Assembly (NCBI RefSeq): GCF_019880245.1
Contig: NZ_CP082286.1
Coordinates: 2,374,521-2,438,520 of the forward strand
Source: Halobaculum roseum
GTDB taxonomy: Archaea > Halobacteriota > Halobacteria > Halobacteriales > Haloferacaceae
DNA length: 64,000 nucleotides
Direction: 5' to 3'
Shown: piece after piece, positions 25,716-33,022 of the stretch
How the letters are laid out: every line of letters starts with the position of its first letter
Position numbering within the stretch: the stretch's first letter is position 1
The notes under the pieces: model-generated
What the model was told of the DNA's origin: nothing
The model's input: only the letters and a program-made list of their open reading frames with translations
The model's database searches: none
Position numbers and translations under genes: made by a program

Positions 25716-26312
25716 ATGGGAGAGATACGGATCAGCGACGACTCCGGCGAGGAGCGGATCGTGACCGGAGCGTTGAACGACAGGATCGAGGTCAGGATCG
25801 AGGAGGGACGACCGCGCGTTGTGATCCCGGAGGACGGGCAGTTGACCGCGAGGGACGTGGACGTCGTCGAGGAGGACCTCCGTGGCGACCCCTCGCTGTT
25901 CGCGAGCCCCTGGTGGTTCCTCTACGTCCCGACGCTGCTCGGGACCGTTCTCCTCGTCGCCATCGCCGCGGACGTCTTCGCCGGGTTGCCGCCGGCGTAC
26001 GGCCCGCAGGTCGCCGCGAGCGCGGGCGTGTTCTTCGTCCTGACGGCCGGCACGGGGACCTACTTCATGGTGGCCGACGCCCGGACCGTGTCGGGCGAGG
26101 GCTCGACGTGGCAGCCGACGGCGCTCCCGTACGTCGCGGGCGGCGGCACCGTGTCGACGGCGGTCCTGCTGGCCGCCGGCGGGGGGCTCTCGCCCGGGTC
26201 ACTGACGGTCCCGGCGCTGGCGGGCGCCGCGATCGTCGGGATGACGACGGCCTCGGCCGTCTCCGGACCGGTCTACCTGTTCCGTCGATACCGGCACATC
26301 GGCCTCGAGTGA
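25716..26312 (+). CDS. membrane protein with N-terminal soluble segment, unknown function
   Basis: 198 aa. A soluble N-terminus (GEIRISDDSGEERIVTGALNDRIEV...RDVDVVEEDLRGDPSLF, about 1-65) is followed by four hydrophobic segments (about 70-93, 101-120, 137-155 and 163-184) and a basic end (FRRYRHIGLE). I recognise no domain. An in-frame ATG at 25590 would add 42 residues of Arg/Pro/Gly-rich sequence that looks non-coding; the start at 25716 gives a cleaner protein but has no obvious TATA box, so the start is unsure. Confidence 0.65.
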   Translation: MGEIRISDDSGEERIVTGALNDRIEVRIEEGRPRVVIPEDGQLTARDVDVVEEDLRGDPSLFASPWWFLYVPTLLGTVLLVAIAADVFAGLPPAYGPQVAASAGVFFVLTAGTGTYFMVADARTVSGEGSTWQPTALPYVAGGGTVSTAVLLAAGGGLSPGSLTVPALAGAAIVGMTTASAVSGPVYLFRRYRHIGLE

Positions 26313-26406
26313 GTCCGTCCCGCCGGCGTCGCTCGGCGGGGTTCCGAGGATCGGTGCCGGATCCCGCGATCGCTGGTCGTCTCCGACCGGCGTGCCCCGC
26401 CCGGAC

Positions 26407-27675
26407 TCAGACGAGCCAGACGCCCACGACGATCGCCAACGCGACGAGCAGCAGGAGGACGACCACCTGGGGGTCGGTCGACACTCGACGGTCGTCGTCG
26501 GACCGGAGACCGGCGGCCGTGGCGGTGCCGACGCGACGCGTCGTCCGCGCCGTCGTCGCCGACAGCCGTCGAAGCGCCGTCCGGGAGCCGCGATAGCCGA
26601 CTCGAATGAGGTAGGTCACCAGCTGCCCGGCCTCCCAAACGATGTCGTCCCGCTCGCTCGTCGTTCTCGATCCGGAACGGCCGGTGTCGCCCGCGTCAGC
26701 GTCCCGGGTGCCGCCAGTCCGGGTGGTCGCCCCCGAGTCGTCCGTCTCGGGTGTGACCGTGCCCGTGCCCGCGTCCGTGTCCGATCCGGGATCGGTTCCC
26801 GCCCCGGATCGCTCCGGGTCGGCGTCGCCGCCGATCCCGTCGAGGAGTCCCGGCGGGAGGGGTCGCAACTCCGGCGGGTCGGTCGACTCGAACCCCGGGG
26901 TCGCCCCGGCGTCGTACGTCTCCTTGCGGCGGAACCGGACCTCGTGGACCCCGTCGGCCCAGTCGCCGACGACGAACGCCTCGCCGGCGTCGAGCGACTC
27001 GATGCGGTTCGCGTACGACGCGTCGAGGTGCTTGCGCACGACCTCCACGTCGTTGTTCCAGGTGAGGCGGTGCCAGACGAGCCAGTTGCACTGGGTGATG
27101 AAGTCCTTGTCCACGGCCGCGGGTCGCTGACTCACCGCGAGCATCCCGAGGCCGCGCTTGCGACCGCGCTTCGCCACCCGGATGACCGTCTCCGCGAGGT
27201 CGTCGGAGCGTCCCGACTGCGGGACGTACTCGTGGGCCTCCTCCAGCACCACGAGGAAGGGCTGTTTCCGCTCGTTCTCCAGGTGAAAGAGGTGCTTCAG
27301 GGTCTCCTCCACGAGGGCATCGACGACGTCGCCGTCGAGGTACCCCGAGAGGTCCAGAACGACCGGAACCGACTCGTCCAGCGCGAGTCGCGCGAGCGCT
27401 TCCGCGTCCCCCGGGCCGACGCGAACGTCGCAGTCGTCGCCGTCGCCGGCGCGAACGACCTCGTACGACTCCTTGAGGCCGAAGTACTCCCCGTCGGAGT
27501 CGACGACCAGACAGCCGAGGTCGCGCTCGAGCAGCTCCTCCAGGATCACGGTGACGGTGTTGCTCTTTCCGGACCCGCTCTTCCCGAACACCGCCCCGCG
27601 GCCGGTCAACACCTCGGTGACGGGGAGTTCGAACCCGTCGACTGTCGGCGCGATCGGCGCGTCACGGTCCGGCAT
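26407..27675 (-). CDS. HerA/DUF87-like ATPase with C-terminal membrane anchor
   Basis: 422 aa. A P-loop (GAVFGKSGSGKSNTVTVILEEL, about 26-47), Walker B region (PFLVVLEEAHEYVPQ) and QRPAAVDKDFITQCN belong to the HerA/FtsK-like DUF87 group of hexameric ATPases. After the ATPase core (about 1-270) come ~85 disordered Gly/Thr/Asp-rich residues, a basic helix region and one terminal membrane helix (VVVLLLLVALAIVVGVWLV). HerA itself acts with NurA in DNA end resection; a membrane-tethered version suggests another role such as DNA translocation at the membrane. The outer ATG (27702) lies inside the cttatgtc TATA-like box, so 27675 is preferred. Confidence 0.85.
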   Translation of the reverse strand: MPDRDAPIAPTVDGFELPVTEVLTGRGAVFGKSGSGKSNTVTVILEELLERDLGCLVVDSDGEYFGLKESYEVVRAGDGDDCDVRVGPGDAEALARLALDESVPVVLDLSGYLDGDVVDALVEETLKHLFHLENERKQPFLVVLEEAHEYVPQSGRSDDLAETVIRVAKRGRKRGLGMLAVSQRPAAVDKDFITQCNWLVWHRLTWNNDVEVVRKHLDASYANRIESLDAGEAFVVGDWADGVHEVRFRRKETYDAGATPGFESTDPPELRPLPPGLLDGIGGDADPERSGAGTDPGSDTDAGTGTVTPETDDSGATTRTGGTRDADAGDTGRSGSRTTSERDDIVWEAGQLVTYLIRVGYRGSRTALRRLSATTARTTRRVGTATAAGLRSDDDRRVSTDPQVVVLLLLVALAIVVGVWLV

Positions 27676-27783
27676 GAGCGGAGGAACCGACGACACAGAC
27701 ATAAGCCTTCAGGGGCGCGGCGCCGGTCACCTCCGACACCGCGCCCCGTAACAGGTATCCTGTCAGCGAGCCTATCAACGCAC

Positions 27784-28041
27784 ATGGGTACGGACATCGA
27801 CACCGCAGAGGAGTCCGCGGAGGGAGCCGACCCGGGTCCGTTGACGACGGCCTACCGCACGGTTACCCCGGGGTATCGCTCGCGTTCGGACGACGAGATG
27901 AACGCGATCGGGTGGGCTGTCTTCATCGGCATGCTGGCGCTGTTGTTCCCGCTGCTCCCGTTCGTCGCCATCGTCTGGCTCGTGAGCAAGGGGATCGACG
28001 CGATCACGGGATCGGACGACGCCGACGCGGAGGAGATCTGA
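27784..28041 (+). CDS. small single-helix membrane protein (DUF7535-like)
   Basis: 85 aa. An acidic N-terminus, the conserved block TTAYRTVTPGYRSRSDDEMNAIGW, one or two hydrophobic stretches (VFIGMLALLFPLLPFVAIVWLVS) and an acidic tail. I recognise the TVTPGYR...DE...NAIGW pattern as a small haloarchaeal family of unknown function. A ggtatcctgtc TATA-like element ~28 nt upstream supports the ATG at 27784. It is divergent from the HerA-like gene and converges closely (22 nt) with the alanine dehydrogenase family gene. Confidence 0.75.
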   Translation: MGTDIDTAEESAEGADPGPLTTAYRTVTPGYRSRSDDEMNAIGWAVFIGMLALLFPLLPFVAIVWLVSKGIDAITGSDDADAEEI

Positions 28042-28063
28042 TCCGGAGCGAGTCGGCGGACCG

Positions 28064-29056
28064 CTACTCGGCGAGGCCGAGCAGGTCGAACGCGTAGCCG
28101 TTGTCGCGCTCGTCCGCGTGCTCGTAGACGACGTGGGCCGCCGCGACGTCCTGGATCGCGAGCCCCGTGGAGTCGAAGACCGTGATCCCGTCGCTCGCGA
28201 CTCGGCCGTCCTTCTCGCCCACGACGATCTCGCCGATCTGTCCGTAGATGTCGTCGTCGCCGAGGACGCCCGCCGCGTAGGGGACGTTGATCTCCCCCGA
28301 GTGGGTCGTCTGCTCGTAGTCGTCGATGACGAGTTTCGCGTCCAGCAACACCTCGTCGGCGAGTTCGTGTTTCCCCTCGGCGTCGGCGCCCATCGCGTTG
28401 ATGTGGGTGTGGTCGCCGACGGCCTCGCGCGAGACGATGGGATCCTCGACGGGCGTCACCGTCGAGAGCACGTCGCAGGCGGCGGCCTCCTCGACGGAGC
28501 CGGCGCGCACGTCGAAGCGGTCCTCGAACGCGTCGATAAAGCGGGCGACGCGCTCCTCCGAGAGGTCGGAGATGACGACCTCCTCGATGTCGCGGACGGC
28601 GGAGATGGCCTCCAGTTGGGTGTACGACTGGGCGCCCGCGCCGACGATCCCCAGCGAGGAGGCGTCCGCGACCGCGAGGTGGTCGGTGGCGACGGCGGCG
28701 GCCGCGCCCGTGCGCTTCATCGTCAGCTCCGTGCCGTCGAGGATCGCCAGCGGGAAGGCGTTCTTCGGGTCCGAGTAGATCATCGTCCCCATCACCGTCG
28801 GGAGGTCGTACTGCTCCTCGTTGTCGGTGTGGACGTTGACCCACTTCACGCCCGCCGCGTCCCACTCGCCGGCGTCGAGGTAGGCGGGCATCGACCGGAA
28901 GTCGCCGTTGTACGTCGGGAGGTCGATGTAGCTCTTGGGGGGCATCTGCGCGTCCCCGCGCTGGTAGGCGGCGAACGCGTCCTCGATGGCGGGCACGAGC
29001 TCGTCCATCGCGGCGTTCTCGTGCACGTCGTCGCTGTTGAGCAGCAGCGTCTTCAT
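28064..29056 (-). CDS. ornithine cyclodeaminase / alanine dehydrogenase family (mu-crystallin type)
   Basis: 330 aa NAD-dependent enzyme. The Rossmann motif GIVGAGAQSYTQ is at 136-147, with substrate-site residues K71 (VKWVNVH) and R115 (MKRTGAAAAVATDHLA). Related enzymes deaminate ornithine to proline, or interconvert alanine and pyruvate in archaea; the sequence alone does not separate the two, and the archaeal alanine dehydrogenase is a plausible choice. The length is standard. A ttctaatcgg TATA-like box ~27 nt upstream of the ATG supports the start and a leaderless mRNA. Confidence 0.9.
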   Translation of the reverse strand: MKTLLLNSDDVHENAAMDELVPAIEDAFAAYQRGDAQMPPKSYIDLPTYNGDFRSMPAYLDAGEWDAAGVKWVNVHTDNEEQYDLPTVMGTMIYSDPKNAFPLAILDGTELTMKRTGAAAAVATDHLAVADASSLGIVGAGAQSYTQLEAISAVRDIEEVVISDLSEERVARFIDAFEDRFDVRAGSVEEAAACDVLSTVTPVEDPIVSREAVGDHTHINAMGADAEGKHELADEVLLDAKLVIDDYEQTTHSGEINVPYAAGVLGDDDIYGQIGEIVVGEKDGRVASDGITVFDSTGLAIQDVAAAHVVYEHADERDNGYAFDLLGLAE

Positions 29057-29307
29057 GCTCGCAAGAATTGCGCGGGCCGATTAGAAGCCACCGGTACGGC
29101 GTCGGGGTCCCGGGGACACCGCGCGCGTCGGGTCAACGACGGGGGATCGCGACGGCGGCGACGGTGGCTCCTGCGCCGAACCCCGGCGGTGACGGCATCT
29201 CTCGCATTAAGCCGACTTAATCGGGCTTATCGAGGGCCGAAACGCCCGAATTCGGCTTTCCGGTCTGCACCCCTCTTTACCCCGGAGGCCACAAGGACGA
29301 GCGCAAC

Positions 29308-29610
29308 ATGAGCCGAACCAAACTCGCCGCGATCGCACTCGCGGCATTGCTCGCAGTGACCGGTGTCGCCGCCGCGGCCCCGGGGAACGCCCCCGCGGAC
29401 GCGGGCTCGAACGACGGCGCGGTCGGCCAGGCCGGCCCGCCCTCGGAACTGCCCGATCCCGTCCCGGACTTCGTGGGCGACATCCACGACCAGATCAGCT
29501 CGTTCATCGACGGTAACGTCGAGAACCTCGGCGAGGCCGTCTCCGGCATCGCCGGCGGCGACGCGGGCGACGGTGCTGACGACGGTACCGACGACGCCGC
29601 GGACGCGTAG
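29308..29610 (+). CDS. small secreted protein, unknown function
   Basis: 100 aa with a clear Sec signal peptide (SRTKLAAIALAALLAVTGVAAAA, cleavage near 23-24). The mature part is Gly/Asp/Ala-rich with one amphipathic segment (PDFVGDIHDQISSFIDGNVENLGEAVSGI) and a C-terminal run GDAGDGADDGTDDAADA. I recognise no family. A 45-nt sequence covering the last 15 codons and part of the stop is repeated directly after the gene (separate entry). A tctttacccc TATA-like box is ~30 nt upstream of the ATG. Confidence 0.75.
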   Translation: MSRTKLAAIALAALLAVTGVAAAAPGNAPADAGSNDGAVGQAGPPSELPDPVPDFVGDIHDQISSFIDGNVENLGEAVSGIAGGDAGDGADDGTDDAADA

Positions 29611-29654
29611 GGCGACGGTGCTGACGACGGTACCGACGACGCCGCGGACGCGTA
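29565..29654 (+). repeat. 45-nt perfect tandem duplication spanning a stop codon
   Basis: 29565-29609 and 29610-29654 are identical. The first copy ends in the TAG of the secreted-protein gene (29608-29610); the second copy is in the same frame and ends in TAA (29653-29655). If the TAG were read through, 14 more residues (GDGADDGTDDAADA) would be added. The absence of any mismatch indicates a recent event or an assembly effect. Confidence 0.9.
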
Positions 29655-29788
29655 ACGTGTGGAAACTGTTCGCTGACCCGCCCGGCCCTCACGCGGCCTG
29701 ACCTCGTTTTCGCGGACGTCGATACGGTCAGACGACCGTTTGTCCCTCCAGAAGACACTTTCCGGGCTGTGCTGTACGACGGCGTGGT

Positions 29789-30298
29789 ATGCCCTCCAGA
29801 TCGAGTCCGCTGGCGGCCCTGCTCGTCGTCGTGATCGTCACGGCCGGCTGTCTCGGGGGTCCGGCGCCGGGAACGGACCCGACCGCCGACGGCACGCCGA
29901 CGGCCTCGCCGACCCCGACAGCGTCGCCGACGCCGCCCGACGAGACGCCGACGTACACGCCGCCAGGGACGGAGTACGCCTCAGAACAGCCGGACGCCAG
30001 CCACTCCGTCACCGTGGCGAACGAGTGGAATCGGAGTGTGACGGTTCAGGTGACGGTCGTCCGCGAGGCGACGAACGAGACCGTCCACGAGGGGACCTAC
30101 GATGTCGCCGCGGGCGGGGAACAGGCCGTCTACGACACCGCCGACGCGAACCCCGACGGGATCGAACGGTTCACCGTCGAGGCGACCGCGCTGAACGCGA
30201 CCGAGTCGGTCACGATCGAGACGTCGAAGTGCTACGGGAACGTGTACGTCGAGATCACGCCGGACGGGGAACTGTACCCGTACTACGCGATCTGTTGA
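29789..30298 (+). CDS. lipoprotein, unknown function
   Basis: 169 aa. The signal peptide ends in a lipobox (VTAGCLGG, Cys 21), so the mature protein is probably lipid-anchored outside the cell. A Thr/Pro-rich linker (TPTASPTPTASPTPPDETPTYTPP, about 36-59) is a likely O-glycosylated spacer. The C-terminal domain (about 70-169) has a beta-sandwich-like pattern (SHSVTVANEWNRSVTVQVTVV, GIERFTVEATALNATESVTI) and two late Cys residues (KCYGN and final C) that could pair. I recognise no named family. It lies downstream of the other exported-protein gene but with its own spacing of 134 nt. Confidence 0.8.
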   Translation: MPSRSSPLAALLVVVIVTAGCLGGPAPGTDPTADGTPTASPTPTASPTPPDETPTYTPPGTEYASEQPDASHSVTVANEWNRSVTVQVTVVREATNETVHEGTYDVAAGGEQAVYDTADANPDGIERFTVEATALNATESVTIETSKCYGNVYVEITPDGELYPYYAIC

Positions 30299-30437
30299 TC
30301 CCGCGGTCATCGTCGCGGGGCCGAACGACGACGGCGCCGTCGCTGGTGGGTCGCGGCGTCGAAAGAAGTCGAAGGTTCGGTCGAAAGCGGTTCGGCGGTC
30401 GGGTGCGCGCGTGAGTGTAGTTAGGCCGTACCCGAAT

Positions 30438-32111
30438 TCACATCGCGCCGCCCATACCGCCCATGCCGCCCATACCGCCCATGCCGCCGCCGGGCGCGCC
30501 GCCCTCCTCGTCGTCGTTGCCGCCGGTGGACAGGTCGCCCGCGGCGATGATGTCGTCGATCTTGAGGACGAGGTTCGCGGCCTCGGTGGCGCTGGAGAGC
30601 GCCTGTTCCTTGGCGTGGGCCGTCTCGACGACGCCCGACTCGAAGGTGTCCTCGATCTCGCTGGAGAACACGTTCAGGCCGGCGGTCTCGTCGCCCGCCT
30701 CGTGAGCGGCGCGCAGGTCGACCAGCGTGTCGATGGAGTCGAGCCCGGCGTTCTCGGCGAGGACGCGCGGGACCAGTTCCAGCGCGTCGGCGAACGCCTC
30801 GACGGCGAGCTGCTCGCGACCCTCGACGGAGTCGGCGAAGTCGCGGAGGCGGGAGGCCAACTCGACCTCGATGGCGCCGCCGCCGGCGACGATGCGGCCG
30901 TCCGAGACGGCCGTGGAGACGACGTCCAGCGCGTCCTGGACGCCGCGCTCCAGCTCGTCGACGACGTGGTCGGTCGAGCCGCGCAGCAGCAGCGTGACGC
31001 CGTGGGCGTCCGCGCCGCCCTCGACGTAGAACAGCTCGTCGGCGTCGTCACGCGACACCGAGCCGCGGCCGAGGTCGTCGGCGGTCGCGGAGTCCAGATC
31101 CGAGACGATGTTGCCGCCGAGGATGTTCTTGAGGAAGCCCAGGTCGGACTTCTTCACGCGGCGGGCCGCGAGGATGCCCTCCTTCGCGAGGTAGTGCTGG
31201 GCGAGGTCGTCGACGCCCTTCTGACAGAAGACGACGTTCGCGCCCGTCTCCTTGATCTGCTGGACCTTCTGCTTGAGCTGGTCCTCCTCCTGGTCGAGGA
31301 ACTGCTGGAGCTGGTCGGGCGAGTCGATGGACACCTGCGTGTCCACGTCGGCCTCCTCGACCTCGATGGGGTCGTTGAGCAGGAGGACGTTCGCGTCCTC
31401 GACTTCCGAGGGCATGTCGTCGTGGAGCGGGTCCTTGTCGACGACCGCGCCCTGCAGGAGCTCGGACTCGCCGGCCGAGCGCCCGGTCTGGGTCTCCATC
31501 GCGACGTTCTCCAGGTCGACCACGTGGGAGCCGTCGTCGGCTTCGACGGTGACCTGCTTGACGGCGCGGTAGATGAGGTCCGCGAGGACCTCCTTCTCCA
31601 GCTCCGCACCCTTGCCGGTCATCGAGGTCTCGGCGACCTTCGTGATCAGCTCCTCGTCGTCGGGGTCGACGGCGGTCGCGACCTCGTCGACCTCGGCGCG
31701 GGCCTGCTCGCTGGCGAGGTGGAAGCCCTTGATGATCGCCGTCGGGTGGATCTCCTGTTCGAGGAGGTCCTCGGCGTTCTTGAGGAGCTCGCCCGCGATG
31801 GCGACGGCCGTCGTCGTCCCGTCGCCGGCCTCGTCCTCCTGGGTCTCGGCGACCTCGACGATCATCTCGGCCGTCGGGTTGTCGATGTCCATCGTCTGGA
31901 GGATGGTGACCCCGTCGTTCGTGATGGTCACGTCGCCCATCGAGTCGACGAGCATCTTGTCCATCCCTTTCGGGCCGAGCGTCGAACGAACGGCCTCGGC
32001 TACGGCACGCGCCGCGGAGATGTTGTATTCCTGCGCGTCCTTGTCCTTCACCCGCTGGGAGTCCTCACCCATGATGATCATGGGCTGTCCCTGCATTCGT
32101 CGCTGGCTCAT
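30438..32111 (-). CDS. ths: thermosome subunit (group II chaperonin)
   Basis: 557 aa ATP-driven chaperonin. [12 protein letters not shown] (43-54), TNDGVTIL (64-71) and [15 protein letters not shown] (96-110) are the ATP-binding motifs; [14 protein letters not shown]-type apical domain sequence and [14 protein letters not shown] follow. The C-terminus is the Gly-Met-rich tail ([16 protein letters not shown]) that projects into the cavity. Haloarchaea usually have two or three paralogues, and I cannot say which one this is. An AT-rich ggttttatgtag promoter ~33 nt before the ATG leaves a short leader, as for the Hsp20 gene. Confidence 0.97.
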   Translation of the reverse strand: MSQRRMQGQPMIIMGEDSQRVKDKDAQEYNISAARAVAEAVRSTLGPKGMDKMLVDSMGDVTITNDGVTILQTMDIDNPTAEMIVEVAETQEDEAGDGTTTAVAIAGELLKNAEDLLEQEIHPTAIIKGFHLASEQARAEVDEVATAVDPDDEELITKVAETSMTGKGAELEKEVLADLIYRAVKQVTVEADDGSHVVDLENVAMETQTGRSAGESELLQGAVVDKDPLHDDMPSEVEDANVLLLNDPIEVEEADVDTQVSIDSPDQLQQFLDQEEDQLKQKVQQIKETGANVVFCQKGVDDLAQHYLAKEGILAARRVKKSDLGFLKNILGGNIVSDLDSATADDLGRGSVSRDDADELFYVEGGADAHGVTLLLRGSTDHVVDELERGVQDALDVVSTAVSDGRIVAGGGAIEVELASRLRDFADSVEGREQLAVEAFADALELVPRVLAENAGLDSIDTLVDLRAAHEAGDETAGLNVFSSEIEDTFESGVVETAHAKEQALSSATEAANLVLKIDDIIAAGDLSTGGNDDEEGGAPGGGMGGMGGMGGMGGAM

Positions 32112-32291
32112 GTACGGGAGTCAGTGAGGTTGTGATTCTACATAAAACCTTGGTTCGACTGTGGTTGCGGTTCACCGCGCGCTCGGCTCGGCCAATCGAG
32201 AGAACCGCACGACTACGGACCTATGTTCCGTGCCAACTGGTGACAATCTCCGTAAAACATCCGACCGATCCGTCGGGTCAGGAAGCGTGGT

Positions 32292-32699
32292 TTATATACT
32301 ATCGTCGGCGGCGTCGACGGGTTCCTTCCAGTGGACGCGGACCGTCCCGACGGCGAACGCGTCGTCGGTGTCGGTGTCGCGCGAGACCGCGAGCGTGTTC
32401 GTGCCCTCGCGGAGGTCGGCGCCTGTCACGGTGTCGGTCCACAGCTGCCATCCCTCGTTCGGCGGGATGTCGAACCCCGACAGCGGCTCGCCGTTCACGA
32501 GCACCTCGTGGCCGTACTCCGCGACGTCGAACGCCTGGATCTCGAGGTACGCCTCGCGGGGGTCGTCGGTCGACACCTCGAACTCGTGATCGTCGGTCCG
32601 ATCGCCGGCGCCGTCGGCCCAGTCGAGATCCAGCTCCGAATCCGTCGGCGAGAGCTGTGCGCCGAGGTAGACGGTGGCGTACGTCGCGCGTTCGGTCAT
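32292..32699 (-). CDS. haloarchaeal beta-sandwich-like protein, unknown function (DUF7383-like)
   Basis: 135 aa acidic soluble protein. Conserved-looking blocks are ATVYLGAQLSPTDSELDLDW, REAYLEIQAFDVAEYGHEVLVNGEPLSGFDIPPNEGWQLW and EGTNTLAVSRDTDTDDAFAVGTVRVHWKE. The pattern of a jelly-roll segment with 'LxIQ.fdv...h.v.iNg..l' resembles carbohydrate-binding or galactose-binding-like domains, but I cannot assign function. The start at 32699 has a tctttttgcc TATA-like element ~28 nt upstream; the nine-residue upstream extension is rejected. It is the third gene of a minus-strand run with ths and the 58-aa gene. Confidence 0.7.
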   Translation of the reverse strand: MTERATYATVYLGAQLSPTDSELDLDWADGAGDRTDDHEFEVSTDDPREAYLEIQAFDVAEYGHEVLVNGEPLSGFDIPPNEGWQLWTDTVTGADLREGTNTLAVSRDTDTDDAFAVGTVRVHWKEPVDAADDSI

Positions 32700-32754
32700 C
32701 GGCCGCAGTTGGCGACCGCGCGGCAAAAAGACGGCTCTTCGCGCAGTCCCGCGG

Positions 32755-32931
32755 TCACTCCGCTTCCTGCGGTGGCGCGGACAGCAGATCGGATCCGGTG
32801 TCCTCCGGGGGATAGTCCGGAAGCGCGTCGTCGTCGTCGAGCGTCTCGATCTCTCGCTCGGTGAGGTGTTGCTCCAACTGCTCGAGCTTCTTGCGCCCCT
32901 GCCGTTCGCGTCCGCGCTTCGTGTCTGGCAT
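32755..32931 (-). CDS. small hypothetical protein
   Basis: 58 aa, MPDTKRGRERQGRKKLEQLEQHLTEREIETLDDDD, then a Pro/Asp-rich tail. A basic N-terminus runs into a probable short coiled-coil helix. I know no named family but small proteins of this pattern occur in haloarchaea. A ttcataacc TATA-like element ~28-30 nt upstream of the ATG at 32931 gives it its own leaderless promoter, divergent from the penicillin-acylase gene. Confidence 0.65.
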   Translation of the reverse strand: MPDTKRGRERQGRKKLEQLEQHLTEREIETLDDDDALPDYPPEDTGSDLLSAPPQEAE

Positions 32932-33022
32932 TGACAACCGTGACAACTACACCCATGGTTATGAATCTTTCCGGGGCGCCCACACCGACGGGACTTATCA
33001 CAGCCCGCGCCCGTCGGGGCGT

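Noticed and set aside
27676-27702. Longer N-terminus of the HerA-like ATPase
   Set aside because: The ATG at 27702 lies within the TATA-like box placed ~27 nt before the ATG at 27675.
29611-29655. Second small gene after the secreted protein
   Set aside because: It is an exact copy of the preceding 45 nt without its own start codon or promoter.
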